From positions 1-14,018 of the forward strand of contig CATKEA010000100.1 in the NCBI GenBank assembly GCA_949746915.1: DNA of 14,018 nucleotides, in the 5' to 3' direction. The notes under the pieces were generated by a model. The model searched no databases, was not told the origin of the DNA, and saw nothing but the letters and a program-made list of their open reading frames with translations. Origin of the DNA: an uncultured Bacilli bacterium (lineage in GTDB: Bacteria; Bacillota_I; Bacilli_A; RF39; UBA660). The translations under genes were made by a program, and so were the position numbers. Shown piece after piece: positions 5,170 to 12,392 of the stretch (position 1 is its first letter; the number at the start of each line of letters is the position of its first letter).

Positions 5170-5844
5170 ATGGAAAAGGAAGAATTACTAAAAAAAGCTT
5201 TTGAAGAGTTAAATAAAGCTGAATACCCATTTGAAGTAGCTATTGAAAATGATTCAATAGTTGCTACTTGGAAATGGAAAGACGGAACTTATTTTGACAT
5301 AGGTAGTGTTACCAAGGAACTACAAGAATTTAGATACACTGTAAAAATACTTGATAATAAAACTTACATAGATAATGATAGTTCATTATCAAATGTTCAA
5401 AACGTAAACTATTTAAACCAAACCGCAAGTTTATCAAGTGAAGGATTTAGTGGTAAACAATATAGAAAGCACGTTGAATTTACCTTTGGAAAAGATAAAG
5501 AAACAGGAAAAGTAGGGCTTCAAAAATATTCATTTAGTACAGATGAAATACATAAACCAATACGAGCTTTTTTAGAAAGAAATGGATACAAAAAAGAAAA
5601 ACAAAGTATAATAAATGTTCAAAAGACTTCACTAAACGATTTAGATAAAACACTTTTAAAACGTTTGGGCTTAATATTTAGCGTTGTTGGAATAGGACTT
5701 CTTTTAGCAACTACTATAATATTCTTTGACCCAGCTATTTCAGGCGATGAATCAACTATTCTAACAGTCGTATTTACTTTTAGCGGTCTTTTAAATTTCA
5801 TCTTAGGATTATTTCTAATAAGAAAAGCAAAAAAACATAAATAA
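5170..5844 (+). CDS. Uncharacterised protein with two C-terminal membrane helices
   Basis: This 224-residue protein is not recognised. Residues 1-150 form a soluble, mixed alpha/beta domain; recognisable stretches are IVATWKWKD (30-38), ELQEFRYTVKILDNKTYID (50-68) and FTFGKDKETG. Two hydrophobic helices follow at about 166-188 and 196-217, joined by a short loop (DPAISGDEST), with a basic tail RKAKKHK. Both ends are therefore predicted to be inside, with the soluble domain in the cytoplasm. The ATG at 5170 is supported by AGGAGA six to eleven bases upstream. It is a monocistronic unit, with a good promoter ahead and a hairpin terminator behind, beside a divergent HD gene. Confidence 0.8.
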   Translation: MEKEELLKKAFEELNKAEYPFEVAIENDSIVATWKWKDGTYFDIGSVTKELQEFRYTVKILDNKTYIDNDSSLSNVQNVNYLNQTASLSSEGFSGKQYRKHVEFTFGKDKETGKVGLQKYSFSTDEIHKPIRAFLERNGYKKEKQSIINVQKTSLNDLDKTLLKRLGLIFSVVGIGLLLATTIIFFDPAISGDESTILTVVFTFSGLLNFILGLFLIRKAKKHK

Positions 5845-5861
5845 AAACAATAACAATATAC

Positions 5862-5912
5862 AAAAGTGATTATTCTATAATAAAAATAATTATAGCCTAA
5901 CAATCACTTTTT
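5862..5912. terminator. Long bidirectional hairpin terminator
   Basis: AAAAGTGATT (5862-5871) pairs with AATCACTTTT (5902-5911). Nested inside is a second stem, CTATAAT with ATTATAG. A and T runs on both sides let it terminate in either direction. It closes the unit of the 5170 gene. Confidence 0.75.
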
Positions 5913-6017
5913 AAATTGGAAAATCAAAATAATTAGCACTATAAAAATAAATCGTTAATACTAAACACACATATTCATAAAAAAATCTATAAAAAATATA
6001 CTTTACCAAAAAAAATA

Positions 6018-6036
6018 TGTTAAAATTATATATAAT
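6018..6036 (+). promoter_or_regulatory. Candidate promoter of prsW
   Basis: The AT-rich leader contains an extended -10 candidate TG-T-TAAAAT (6018-6026) and a TATAAT (6031-6036), 15 to 25 nt before the ATG at 6052. A clear -35 is not seen (TTACCA at 6003-6008 is too far from TATAAT). Which box is used cannot be settled by eye. Confidence 0.35.
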
Positions 6037-6051
6037 AACGGAGTTGATAAA

Positions 6052-6756
6052 ATGTACAAACTATTACCACTTGCCATATTGCCAAGTATACTTTTAGGTA
6101 CCTACATATATATAAAAGATAAAGAAGAAAAAGAATCATTGAAACTCCTTACTAAATTATTTATAAGTGGAATAGTAGCATGTTTCTTATCAGTCTTATT
6201 AACCTATGCCTTAAACTTTCTAACTAGTATCAACATTTTTGACGTTGATTATAACAATATCAAAGAAGTATTAATACATGCTTTTATTACTGTAGCACTC
6301 ATTGAAGAAACCTCTAAATGGCTTTTTACATATTTTCTAACCAAAAACAATAAAGAATACAACTACAGTTTTGACATAATTATCTATTCTGCTTTTGTAT
6401 CTCTTGGATTCGCAACATTTGAAAATATTCTTTATATATTAGCAAGTCGTAGACTAGATGTAGCTATAATAAGATTATTTACTACTGTTCCAGGACATTT
6501 ATTCTTTTCTATTTTTATGGGATATTTTTTACTGAAATTAAGAACTCTAAAAAATACAAATCAAAACTTAAAAAAACAGCTTTATAAGATACTAAGCATC
6601 ATTGTTCCAACACTTCTACATGGTTTCTTTGATTTTTGTATTATGATAAAAAGTATAAACTTAATTATCATTTTTATCTTCTTTCTTGGCTTTTTATATG
6701 TGACATCATATTTTTTTGTTGAAACTCTATCAGACGAAGATGTCAAACTAGAATAA
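6052..6756 (+). CDS. PrsW-family intramembrane metalloprotease
   Basis: This 234-residue polytopic membrane protein shows all family signatures: EETSK (Glu85, Glu86, Lys89), FATFEN (Phe120, Glu124), GH in PGHLFFSIFMGY (His149) and LHGFFDF (His190, Asp194). In the M82 family, Glu and His residues at these points coordinate the metal inside the membrane. Bacillus subtilis PrsW makes the first cut in the anti-sigma factor RsiW under envelope stress; no sigma/anti-sigma pair is in this window, so the substrate here is unknown. About seven or eight hydrophobic helices are seen. The ATG at 6052 is preceded by CGGAG. The gene is followed after 49 nt by dedA, with a hairpin covering the junction. Confidence 0.85.
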   Translation: MYKLLPLAILPSILLGTYIYIKDKEEKESLKLLTKLFISGIVACFLSVLLTYALNFLTSINIFDVDYNNIKEVLIHAFITVALIEETSKWLFTYFLTKNNKEYNYSFDIIIYSAFVSLGFATFENILYILASRRLDVAIIRLFTTVPGHLFFSIFMGYFLLKLRTLKNTNQNLKKQLYKILSIIVPTLLHGFFDFCIMIKSINLIIIFIFFLGFLYVTSYFFVETLSDEDVKLE

Positions 6757-6757
6757 C

Positions 6758-6820
6758 ACTCATAAATACTTTGTTAATAAAATAAACTTTAACAAGGTGA
6801 TATTTATGAGTTCTTTTTTT
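6758..6820 (+). terminator. Hairpin with T-tail formed by the dedA start region (attenuator-like)
   Basis: The 20-nt arm 6758-6777 pairs with 6789-6811 over 20 positions, with one G-U pair and a 3-nt bulge (TGA, 6798-6800). An 11-nt loop separates them, and TCTTTTTTT (6812-6820) follows. The right arm contains dedA's ribosome site AAGGTGA (6794-6800) and its ATG (6806-6808). It has the form of an intrinsic terminator for prsW, but one whose stem is the initiation region of the next gene. Confidence 0.75.
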
Positions 6821-7414
6821 ACAGGAATATTAACACAATATGGTTACTTTGGCATGTTTGCCTCTATGGTAATTGAAGCCATTATTATTGTCATTCCAAG
6901 TGAACTAATATTAGCAACAGGAGGTATATTAGCAAGTAAAAAAATTTTTACCTTCTGGGGAGCCTTTTTGGTTGGCTTATTAGGAAGTGTCTTCTGTGCT
7001 ATTGCAATTTATTTAATGGGCTATTTTGGTGGCAGACCATTTGTTGAAAAGTATGGCAAATATTTTTTTATGAAAAAAGAAGACATTGAAAAAGCCGATG
7101 ATTGGTTTTCAAAATATGGAATGTTAGCAGCCTTTGTAGGTAGAAATTTTCCTATTGTAAGAACTTTTATTTCACTTCCTATTGGAATGACGAGACAGAG
7201 TTTTATAAAATTTGTAATTTATACAACATTAGGAAGTATTCCATGGACATTTGCTTTTGTATTTGTTGGTTATAAATTAGGCCAAAATTGGATTATATTA
7301 AAAGACTATGTTTCAAAACTAAAGGTACCAATTAGAATATTATTAGTTGTTTTACTTCTTAGTTATATCAATAAAAAAATAAGGGAAAAGTATCAAAAAA
7401 AGCAAGAAATTTAA
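6806..7414 (+). CDS. DedA-family membrane protein
   Basis: This 202-residue protein of the DedA/VTT (SNARE-associated) family shows the conserved glutamate and P-S-E motif (Glu24, Pro31-Glu33), the re-entrant-loop motif VGRNFPIVRTFISLPIGMTR (111-130) with Arg113 and Arg119, and five or so hydrophobic segments, ending in a basic tail KIREKYQKKQ. Several DedA proteins are undecaprenyl-phosphate or phospholipid flippases, needed for envelope integrity and resistance to cationic peptides; that role is likely but unproven here. The ATG at 6806 is chosen because AAGGTGA lies five bases upstream; the GTG at 6797 is inside that site. The whole initiation region is sequestered in a stem, so expression may depend on translation through prsW or another signal. 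Confidence 0.85.
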   Translation: MSSFFTGILTQYGYFGMFASMVIEAIIIVIPSELILATGGILASKKIFTFWGAFLVGLLGSVFCAIAIYLMGYFGGRPFVEKYGKYFFMKKEDIEKADDWFSKYGMLAAFVGRNFPIVRTFISLPIGMTRQSFIKFVIYTTLGSIPWTFAFVFVGYKLGQNWIILKDYVSKLKVPIRILLVVLLLSYINKKIREKYQKKQEI

Positions 7415-7433
7415 AAAAATACCAAAAAATTGG

Positions 7434-7462
7434 TTCCCAATATATAAAGTTTGTGGTATAAT
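7434..7462 (+). promoter_or_regulatory. Promoter of bipA
   Basis: TTCCCA (7434-7439), 17-nt spacer, TATAAT (7457-7462) with an extended TG-G before it. A small dyad ATTGG-TTC-CCAAT (7429-7441) overlaps the -35. The transcript would begin about 25 nt before the ATG. Confidence 0.6.
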
Positions 7463-7493
7463 CACCTAGAGTTTTGTAGGAGAAGTGAAAATT

Positions 7494-9302
7494 ATGAAAA
7501 AAAGAAATGTAGCAATAATTGCCCATGTTGACCATGGAAAAACAACATTAGTAGATGAGATTTTAAAAACATCAGGGATGTTTCGTGAAAATGAGGATAT
7601 CAGTAATGTATCAATGGATTCAAACCAATTAGAAAAAGAAAGAGGAATTACCATTTTAGCTAAAACAACTGCTATTAACTACAAAGATTACCGTATAAAT
7701 ATTTTAGATACACCAGGACATGCCGACTTTGGTGGAGAAGTTGAAAGAATTATGAATATGGTTGATGGAGTTATCTTAGTTGTTGATGCATATGAAGGAA
7801 CAATGCCACAAACAAGATTTGTTCTAAAAAAAGCTTTAGAAGCAGGAGCAAAACCTGTTGTTGTAATTAACAAAGTAGATAAACCAAGCGCTAGAAGTGA
7901 AGCTGTAGTCGATGAAGTATTAGATTTATTTATTGAACTTGGGGCAAATGACGATCAATTAGATTTTAAAGTAGTTTATGCCTCAGCCATAAATGGAACT
8001 TGTAGTTTAGATTCTAATATTAATACCCAAACACCAGGATTTACTGAGCTTTTAGATTTGATTATTGATGAAATTCCATCACCACAAGGTACTCCAGAAG
8101 CAAAATTACAATTTCAACCAGCATTGTTAGATTATAACGAATTTGTTGGAAGAATTGGAATTGGGCGTATTCATAATGGAAAAATAAAAGTAGGACAGAT
8201 GGTATCATGTATAAGAGTAGATGGATCAGTTAAAAACTTTAGAATTCAGAAATTATTTGGTTATTTAGGAATGAGACGACTTGAAATAGAAGAAGCAGAA
8301 GCAGGAGATATTATAGCTGTAGCTGGTTTAGCAGATATATCAGTAGGAGAAACATTATGCGAATCAGGAGATAAGAATCCATTACCATTACTTCATGTTG
8401 ATGAACCAACATTACAAATGACATTTGGAACAAATACTTCTCCATTTGTTGGTAAAGAAGGAAAATTCTTAACAGCAAGACAAATTGAAGATCGTTTAAA
8501 CAAAGAATTACAAAGAGATGTTAGTTTAAGAGTAGAACCAGCTGAAGGAGAAAGTTGGTTAGTGTCAGGTCGTGGAGAGCTTCATTTATCTATTCTTATT
8601 GAAAATATGCGAAGAGAAGGATATGAACTACAGGTATCAAAACCAGTTGTAATAATTAAAGAAGTAGATGGAGTAAAAATGGAACCATATGAAGAGTTAC
8701 AAATTGAAACTCCAGAAGAAAGTGTTGGTAATATTATTGAACAACTTGGAACAAGAGGAGCCATCATGGAAAATATGACTAACTTTGAAAACCTAGTACG
8801 TTTAACATACACTATTCCATCAAGAGGATTAATTGGATTTACAACTGATTTTATGACTATGACAAAAGGATATGGAATAATAAATCATACCTTTAAGGAA
8901 TATCGTCCTTTTGAAAATATCAATATTGGAGAAAGAAAATTAGGAGTACTTGTTTCGACAGAAACTGGTAAATCAGCAGCCTATGCCTTAGGACAATTAG
9001 AGGATAGAGGAATTATGTTTATTGAGCCAGGAATTGATGTTTATGAAGGAATGATTGTTGGTGAATGTAATCGTGAAAATGATTTAGCAGTAAATGTCAT
9101 AAAAGGAAAACAACTTACTAATATGCGTGCTGCTAGTGCTGATAAGACAGTTGTTTTAAAACGACCAAGACCAATAACTTTAGAATATGCTTTAGACTAT
9201 ATAAATAGTGATGAGTTAGTAGAAGTAACTCCAGCAGGAATAAGACTTAGAAAGAAAATATTAGACACAGAACAAAGAAAAAAATATGACGCTAGAAAAT
9301 AA
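7494..9302 (+). CDS. bipA: Translational GTPase BipA/TypA
   Basis: This 602-residue protein is of normal length for BipA/TypA. GTPase motifs are AHVDHGKT (10-17, P-loop), RGIT (50-53, switch I), DTPGH (72-76, switch II) and NKVD (126-129), followed by an EF-Tu-like beta-barrel, two EF-G-like alpha/beta domains (VSGRGELHLSILIENMRREG in the first) and the BipA-specific C-terminal domain (GVLVSTETGKSAAYALGQLEDRG, NMRAASADK). BipA binds the 70S ribosome and supports 50S assembly, growth at low temperature and stress. The ATG at 7494 matches the family N-terminus; the in-frame GTG at 7485 is too close to AGGAG (7478-7482). It has its own promoter and terminator. The sequence appears intact. Confidence 0.97.
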   Translation: MKKRNVAIIAHVDHGKTTLVDEILKTSGMFRENEDISNVSMDSNQLEKERGITILAKTTAINYKDYRINILDTPGHADFGGEVERIMNMVDGVILVVDAYEGTMPQTRFVLKKALEAGAKPVVVINKVDKPSARSEAVVDEVLDLFIELGANDDQLDFKVVYASAINGTCSLDSNINTQTPGFTELLDLIIDEIPSPQGTPEAKLQFQPALLDYNEFVGRIGIGRIHNGKIKVGQMVSCIRVDGSVKNFRIQKLFGYLGMRRLEIEEAEAGDIIAVAGLADISVGETLCESGDKNPLPLLHVDEPTLQMTFGTNTSPFVGKEGKFLTARQIEDRLNKELQRDVSLRVEPAEGESWLVSGRGELHLSILIENMRREGYELQVSKPVVIIKEVDGVKMEPYEELQIETPEESVGNIIEQLGTRGAIMENMTNFENLVRLTYTIPSRGLIGFTTDFMTMTKGYGIINHTFKEYRPFENINIGERKLGVLVSTETGKSAAYALGQLEDRGIMFIEPGIDVYEGMIVGECNRENDLAVNVIKGKQLTNMRAASADKTVVLKRPRPITLEYALDYINSDELVEVTPAGIRLRKKILDTEQRKKYDARK

Positions 9303-9309
9303 AAATAAG

Positions 9310-9344
9310 AACACATAGAAATAAAAACACTATGTGTTTTCTTT
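9310..9344 (+). terminator. Intrinsic terminator of bipA
   Basis: AACACATAG (9310-9318) pairs perfectly with CTATGTGTT (9330-9338) over an 11-nt loop, followed by TTCTTT. It lies eight bases after the stop. Confidence 0.85.
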
Positions 9345-9356
9345 ACTAAATAGTCC

Positions 9357-9385
9357 TTTACAAGTCGAAGCATCCATGTTATACT
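9357..9385 (+). promoter_or_regulatory. Promoter of the small membrane-protein gene at 9412
   Basis: TTTACA (9357-9362), 17-nt spacer, TATACT (9380-9385) with extended TG-T. One of the best promoters in the window. GAGGTGA (9396-9402) follows as ribosome site. Confidence 0.75.
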
Positions 9386-9411
9386 ACGGACCAATGAGGT
9401 GAAACATACAA

Positions 9412-9828
9412 ATGAAAACAATCAAAAAATTGTTAAATACTGAAAAAGGAGTAGGAACCTTTCTATTAATTGGAATAAACTGTTTATATTCTATAGTAGG
9501 ATACGCTCTTTATGTTACCATAGGACCAATAGCTGGTATAATACCAGTTGCAACAGGTTTAGGATTAACTGGAGTTTTTCTTATACCAAGATTAATTAAC
9601 ATAGACAATAATCAACAATCACTTAATTGCAAATCAAATGAAGTAGAAGAAATGTTTTCTTTAGAAGAATCAATAACTACCATAAAAGAAAACACTATAA
9701 CAAAAGATAATTCAATTGAAAAATCAACTTATTTAAGTGAACCCATAAAAGAAACTTCATCAGTACAAGAAAATGCTCAATCGAAAGTATTAGTAAAAAG
9801 TTATATAAAATTAAAAGAAGAAATTTGA
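9412..9828 (+). CDS. Uncharacterised small membrane protein
   Basis: This 138-residue protein is not recognised. It has two hydrophobic segments at about 14-36 and 40-61, rich in Gly, Ile and Val, ending in the basic IPRL. A polar, Ser/Thr/Glu/Asn-rich tail of about 75 residues follows that looks disordered. The short N-terminus MKTIKKLLNTEKG is basic. By the positive-inside rule both ends are cytoplasmic, forming a hairpin in the membrane. The ATG at 9412 follows GAGGTGA at nine bases. The gene has its own promoter, and its last codons form one arm of the terminator. It sits between bipA and another unknown membrane protein; no link in function can be drawn. Confidence 0.75.
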   Translation: MKTIKKLLNTEKGVGTFLLIGINCLYSIVGYALYVTIGPIAGIIPVATGLGLTGVFLIPRLINIDNNQQSLNCKSNEVEEMFSLEESITTIKENTITKDNSIEKSTYLSEPIKETSSVQENAQSKVLVKSYIKLKEEI

Positions 9829-9864
9829 ATTGATAAATAAATCTTTCAACTTCTTCTTTTTTTT
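9814..9864 (+). terminator. Terminator overlapping the end of the 9412 gene
   Basis: The last codons and stop (AAAGAAGAAATTTGAA region, 9815-9829) pair with TTCAACTTCTTCTTT (9846-9860), with one mismatch and one bulge, followed by a run of T to 9864. The TGA stop is inside the left arm. The -35 region of the next promoter overlaps the right arm. Confidence 0.65.
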
Positions 9865-9872
9865 GTTATAAT
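9864..9872 (+). promoter_or_regulatory. Extended -10 promoter of the Gln/Asn-rich protein gene
   Basis: TG-T-TATAAT (9864-9872) is a complete extended -10. The hexamer 17 nt upstream (TTTCAA) is weak, which is usual for extended -10 promoters. AGGAG (9885-9889) precedes the ATG by 11 nt. Confidence 0.6.
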
Positions 9873-9900
9873 CATAAATAGAATAGGAGATGTCTAAACT

Positions 9901-10854
9901 ATGAATGAAGAAAATAAAAATATAAATAAATCTACTCAAGAAGGAAATAATCAACCAAATCAGATAACTCAACAGTCACCTCAACCTCAGACAAATCAAG
10001 CTCCAACCAGTACCTTCCCACAAACTCAACAACAAATATCAAATCATGCTGCCCAACAACAACCTACTCAAAACATAAATCAGCCAGTACAATCTAAACA
10101 AGCATCAGTTTCACAGGAACCACTACAAAACATTAATAATAATCAACCAAATCAGACAACCAAACAGCAAGTAGTGCCAACTAATGAACAACAACCTAAT
10201 AGTCAACCATCACTATTGAAAGAACAAGATGAAAGTGCTACTATTCAAGCGGAAAAAACTGCTGAGGAATCCAATAAATCTTTAATACTAGTTGGTGGAT
10301 TCTTTGTTTTAATGTTTACATTTATTATGTTTTTACCTACAATTAATAGTTATATAACAAAACTAAAAGAAAAACAATTAGAAAATCAAATCACAGATCC
10401 AGTAGATGAAGATGACAAAAATAAAAACGATGGTCAAACTATTCCAGGAGACACCAATGGCAAAGAAGTAACAGTTCTATGTACAAGCGAAGAGTCAACT
10501 ATGACAGACTTATCATCAATGCATATCACATATACGTATACTCACATCGATGATAAAATAAAAAAAGTAGAAAAAAATGTAATTTATGTATATCAAACAG
10601 CAACTTCCGAAAATTTCATTGAACAAGAGAAAAAATGTGATTCAGAAATAAAGGCCAATAATGACAAAGCTGGATACAATGCTGAATGTAAATTAGATGA
10701 AAATACTATAACAATAACAGAAATTTTTGATTTGACAACCTTTAAGACATTTACAGGAACAAACGGAACAACAATATCTCCTGTTACAGAATTAGATTCA
10801 AGTCTTAAAGCAGAAATAGAAGAACTGACTAATCAAGGATATAAATGTGAATAA
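9901..10854 (+). CDS. Gln/Asn-rich single-pass membrane protein with C-terminal cysteine-containing domain
   Basis: This 317-residue protein is not assigned to a family. Residues 1-105 are low-complexity, with about 28 Gln and 18 Asn plus Pro and Thr, and include two copies of NNQPNQ(I/T)T encoded by a 19-bp exact direct repeat (9946-9964 and 10138-10156). A single membrane helix lies at about 127-150, then an acidic linker (DPVDEDDKNKNDG). A C-terminal domain of about 130 residues (188-317) is strand-rich and has four cysteines (194, 246, 263, 316), which could form disulfides if it is outside the cell. The lysines just after the helix argue for the opposite topology, so orientation is open. 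It resembles proteins with a cytoplasmic disordered head and extracellular sensor or lipoprotein-like domain. It is monocistronic, with its own promoter and a strong terminator. Confidence 0.8.
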   Translation: MNEENKNINKSTQEGNNQPNQITQQSPQPQTNQAPTSTFPQTQQQISNHAAQQQPTQNINQPVQSKQASVSQEPLQNINNNQPNQTTKQQVVPTNEQQPNSQPSLLKEQDESATIQAEKTAEESNKSLILVGGFFVLMFTFIMFLPTINSYITKLKEKQLENQITDPVDEDDKNKNDGQTIPGDTNGKEVTVLCTSEESTMTDLSSMHITYTYTHIDDKIKKVEKNVIYVYQTATSENFIEQEKKCDSEIKANNDKAGYNAECKLDENTITITEIFDLTTFKTFTGTNGTTISPVTELDSSLKAEIEELTNQGYKCE

Positions 10855-10897
10855 AAAGATAGTTTAAGTAAGTAATATCTACAAAAACTATCTTTTT
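10853..10897. terminator. Strong bidirectional terminator
   Basis: AAAAAGATAGTTT (10853-10865) pairs perfectly with AAACTATCTTTTT (10885-10897). The left arm includes the last two bases of the preceding stop codon. Confidence 0.85.
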
Positions 10898-10924
10898 CTA
10901 AAGCAAAATAGTAGTAACTAAAAC

Positions 10925-10953
10925 TTTTCATTGTTATTACTATCTGCTATAAT
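10925..10953 (+). promoter_or_regulatory. Promoter of lspA-rluD
   Basis: TTTTCA (10925-10930), 17-nt spacer, TATAAT (10948-10953) with extended TG-C. AAGGTGA (10966-10972) is the ribosome site for lspA. The longer lspA reading from a TTG at 10931 would start upstream of this -10 and is rejected. Confidence 0.7.
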
Positions 10954-10975
10954 ATATAATAAAAAAGGTGAAGAA

Positions 10976-11461
10976 ATGAAAAAAAATATATATTGGTTAA
11001 CAATAATTTTATTATGTATAGATCAGTCAATAAAAGTAATAGTTACTAAAAACATGCTTCTTTTAAAAAGCATTACCATAATACCTAATTTTTTTAATAT
11101 CACATATGTTGAAAACCCAGGAGGAGCTTGGAGTATTCTTTCATCAAATACTTTTTTATTAACTATAATTAGTGCTATTGTATTAATTGGATTAAATATT
11201 TATCTATCTAAAAAAGAAAAATATAGTAAACTAGAAATTATTTCATATGGTTTAATAATGCCAGGGGTATTAGGTAATTTTATTGATCGTCTTATTAATA
11301 ATGCTGTCATAGATTATTTGGATTTTAAGATATTTAATTATAACTTTCCGATATTCAATTTTGCTGATATTTTAATTGTTTGTGGAATAGCTATAATGAT
11401 GCTAGAAATACTAATAGAAGAAAGAGGTATAAAAAATGCAAGTAGAAAACAAAATAACTGA
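10976..11461 (+). CDS. lspA: Lipoprotein signal peptidase (signal peptidase II)
   Basis: This 161-residue membrane aspartyl protease cleaves the signal peptide from diacylglyceryl-prolipoproteins. Conserved blocks are DQSIK (Asp16-Gln17), NITYVENPGGAW (41-52), GNFIDR (Asp104, catalytic), VIDYLDF (111-117) and FNFAD (Asp131, catalytic). Four membrane helices are seen. The usual GGALGN before the first catalytic Asp reads PGVLGN, a mild variation. The ATG at 10976 follows AAGGTGA at three bases and gives the normal length. The gene overlaps rluD by 26 nt, the common lspA-rluD (ylyB) arrangement of Bacilli, and both are likely read from the promoter at 10925. Confidence 0.95.
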   Translation: MKKNIYWLTIILLCIDQSIKVIVTKNMLLLKSITIIPNFFNITYVENPGGAWSILSSNTFLLTIISAIVLIGLNIYLSKKEKYSKLEIISYGLIMPGVLGNFIDRLINNAVIDYLDFKIFNYNFPIFNFADILIVCGIAIMMLEILIEERGIKNASRKQNN

Positions 11462-12338
11462 AGAAAATATAAGAATAGATCAATATTTATCTACTGAACT
11501 TGAAATGAGTCGTAGTAAATGTCAAAAACTAATTAAAGAAGAAAAGGTTTTAATAAATGGTAAAAAGACATCTAATAACTATCAATTAAAAAAAACAGAT
11601 ACTATAGAAATAATTGGTCAATTAGAAGAAGTTATTGACATTAAAGCAGAAGATATTCCAATTGATATAGTATATGAAGATGACGACTTACTAATAGTTA
11701 ATAAAAAAAGTGGAATGGTCGTTCATCCAGCTGTTGGAAATTACTCTAAAACATTAGTAAATGCTTTAATGTATAGATTTTCACTTAGTAATGGTACATC
11801 AGCAGTAAGACCTGGTATAGTTCATCGAATTGATAAAGATACAAGTGGTTTATTAATCGTTGCCAAAAACGATTGGGCTCATGAAAAACTTAGTGAAATG
11901 ATTAAAAACAAAGATGTTGAAAGAAAATACATAGCTTTAGTAGATGGGATAATACCGCATGAAACAGGAACAATAGATGCACCGATTGGAAGAGATATTG
12001 ATAATCGTCAACGAATGATGGTTACCGACATCAATGCTAAAGATTCAATAACACATTTTAAAGTTCTTAAAAGATATCAAAATAAAACTCTAATAGAATG
12101 TAAACTTGAAACAGGAAGAACTCATCAAATTAGAGTCCATATGAAATATATCGGATATCCAATATATAATGATCCAGTTTATGGAAAAACAAAGAACGCA
12201 ACTGATTTTGGTCAATTTCTACATTCAAGAAGTATTAAATTTATTCATCCAAGAACAAAAAAAGAAATATACTATGAAGTAGATTTACCATCTGAATTTA
12301 AAACTTACCTAGACAGTCTAGAAAATAAAATCGACTAA
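11436..12338 (+). CDS. rluD: RluA/RluD-family pseudouridine synthase
   Basis: This 300-residue protein has an N-terminal S4 RNA-binding domain (about residues 12-60: IRIDQYL, SRSKCQKLIKEEKVLINGK) and a pseudouridine synthase domain with VNKKSGMVVHPA (88-99) and the catalytic loop PGIVHRIDKDTSGLL (Asp133), followed by RKYIAL, GRDI and the GRTHQIRVHM motif. RluD-type enzymes convert uridines in helix 69 of 23S rRNA; which sites are used by this member (YlyB type) is inferred, not seen. The ATG at 11436 has AGAGGT seven bases upstream, inside lspA. No clear terminator follows before the next promoter, so some readthrough into the rhomboid gene is possible. Confidence 0.92.
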   Translation: MQVENKITEENIRIDQYLSTELEMSRSKCQKLIKEEKVLINGKKTSNNYQLKKTDTIEIIGQLEEVIDIKAEDIPIDIVYEDDDLLIVNKKSGMVVHPAVGNYSKTLVNALMYRFSLSNGTSAVRPGIVHRIDKDTSGLLIVAKNDWAHEKLSEMIKNKDVERKYIALVDGIIPHETGTIDAPIGRDIDNRQRMMVTDINAKDSITHFKVLKRYQNKTLIECKLETGRTHQIRVHMKYIGYPIYNDPVYGKTKNATDFGQFLHSRSIKFIHPRTKKEIYYEVDLPSEFKTYLDSLENKID

Positions 12339-12343
12339 TTATT

Positions 12344-12372
12344 TTTACAAAATAAAAAAAGTCGTGTATAAT
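12344..12372 (+). promoter_or_regulatory. Promoter of the rhomboid protease gene
   Basis: TTTACA (12344-12349), 17-nt spacer, TATAAT (12367-12372): five of six and six of six consensus positions. GAGGAGG (12380-12386) follows as ribosome site. Confidence 0.75.
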
Positions 12373-12392
12373 TTATAAGAGGAGGAGATAGG

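Noticed and set aside
8582..8812. Minus-strand frame inside bipA
   Set aside because: Shadow of the bipA reading frame with no ribosome site; the same holds for the other antisense frames at 7466-7654, 7688-7873, 9197-9421 and 5619-5903.
12309..12321. Palindrome CTAGAC-A-GTCTAG
   Set aside because: It lies inside the rluD coding sequence and has no T-tail or promoter association; best explained by codon choice.
12331..12365. Terminator between rluD and the rhomboid gene (CGACT/AGTCG)
   Set aside because: Only five pairs over a long loop and no T-tail after it; too weak to call.
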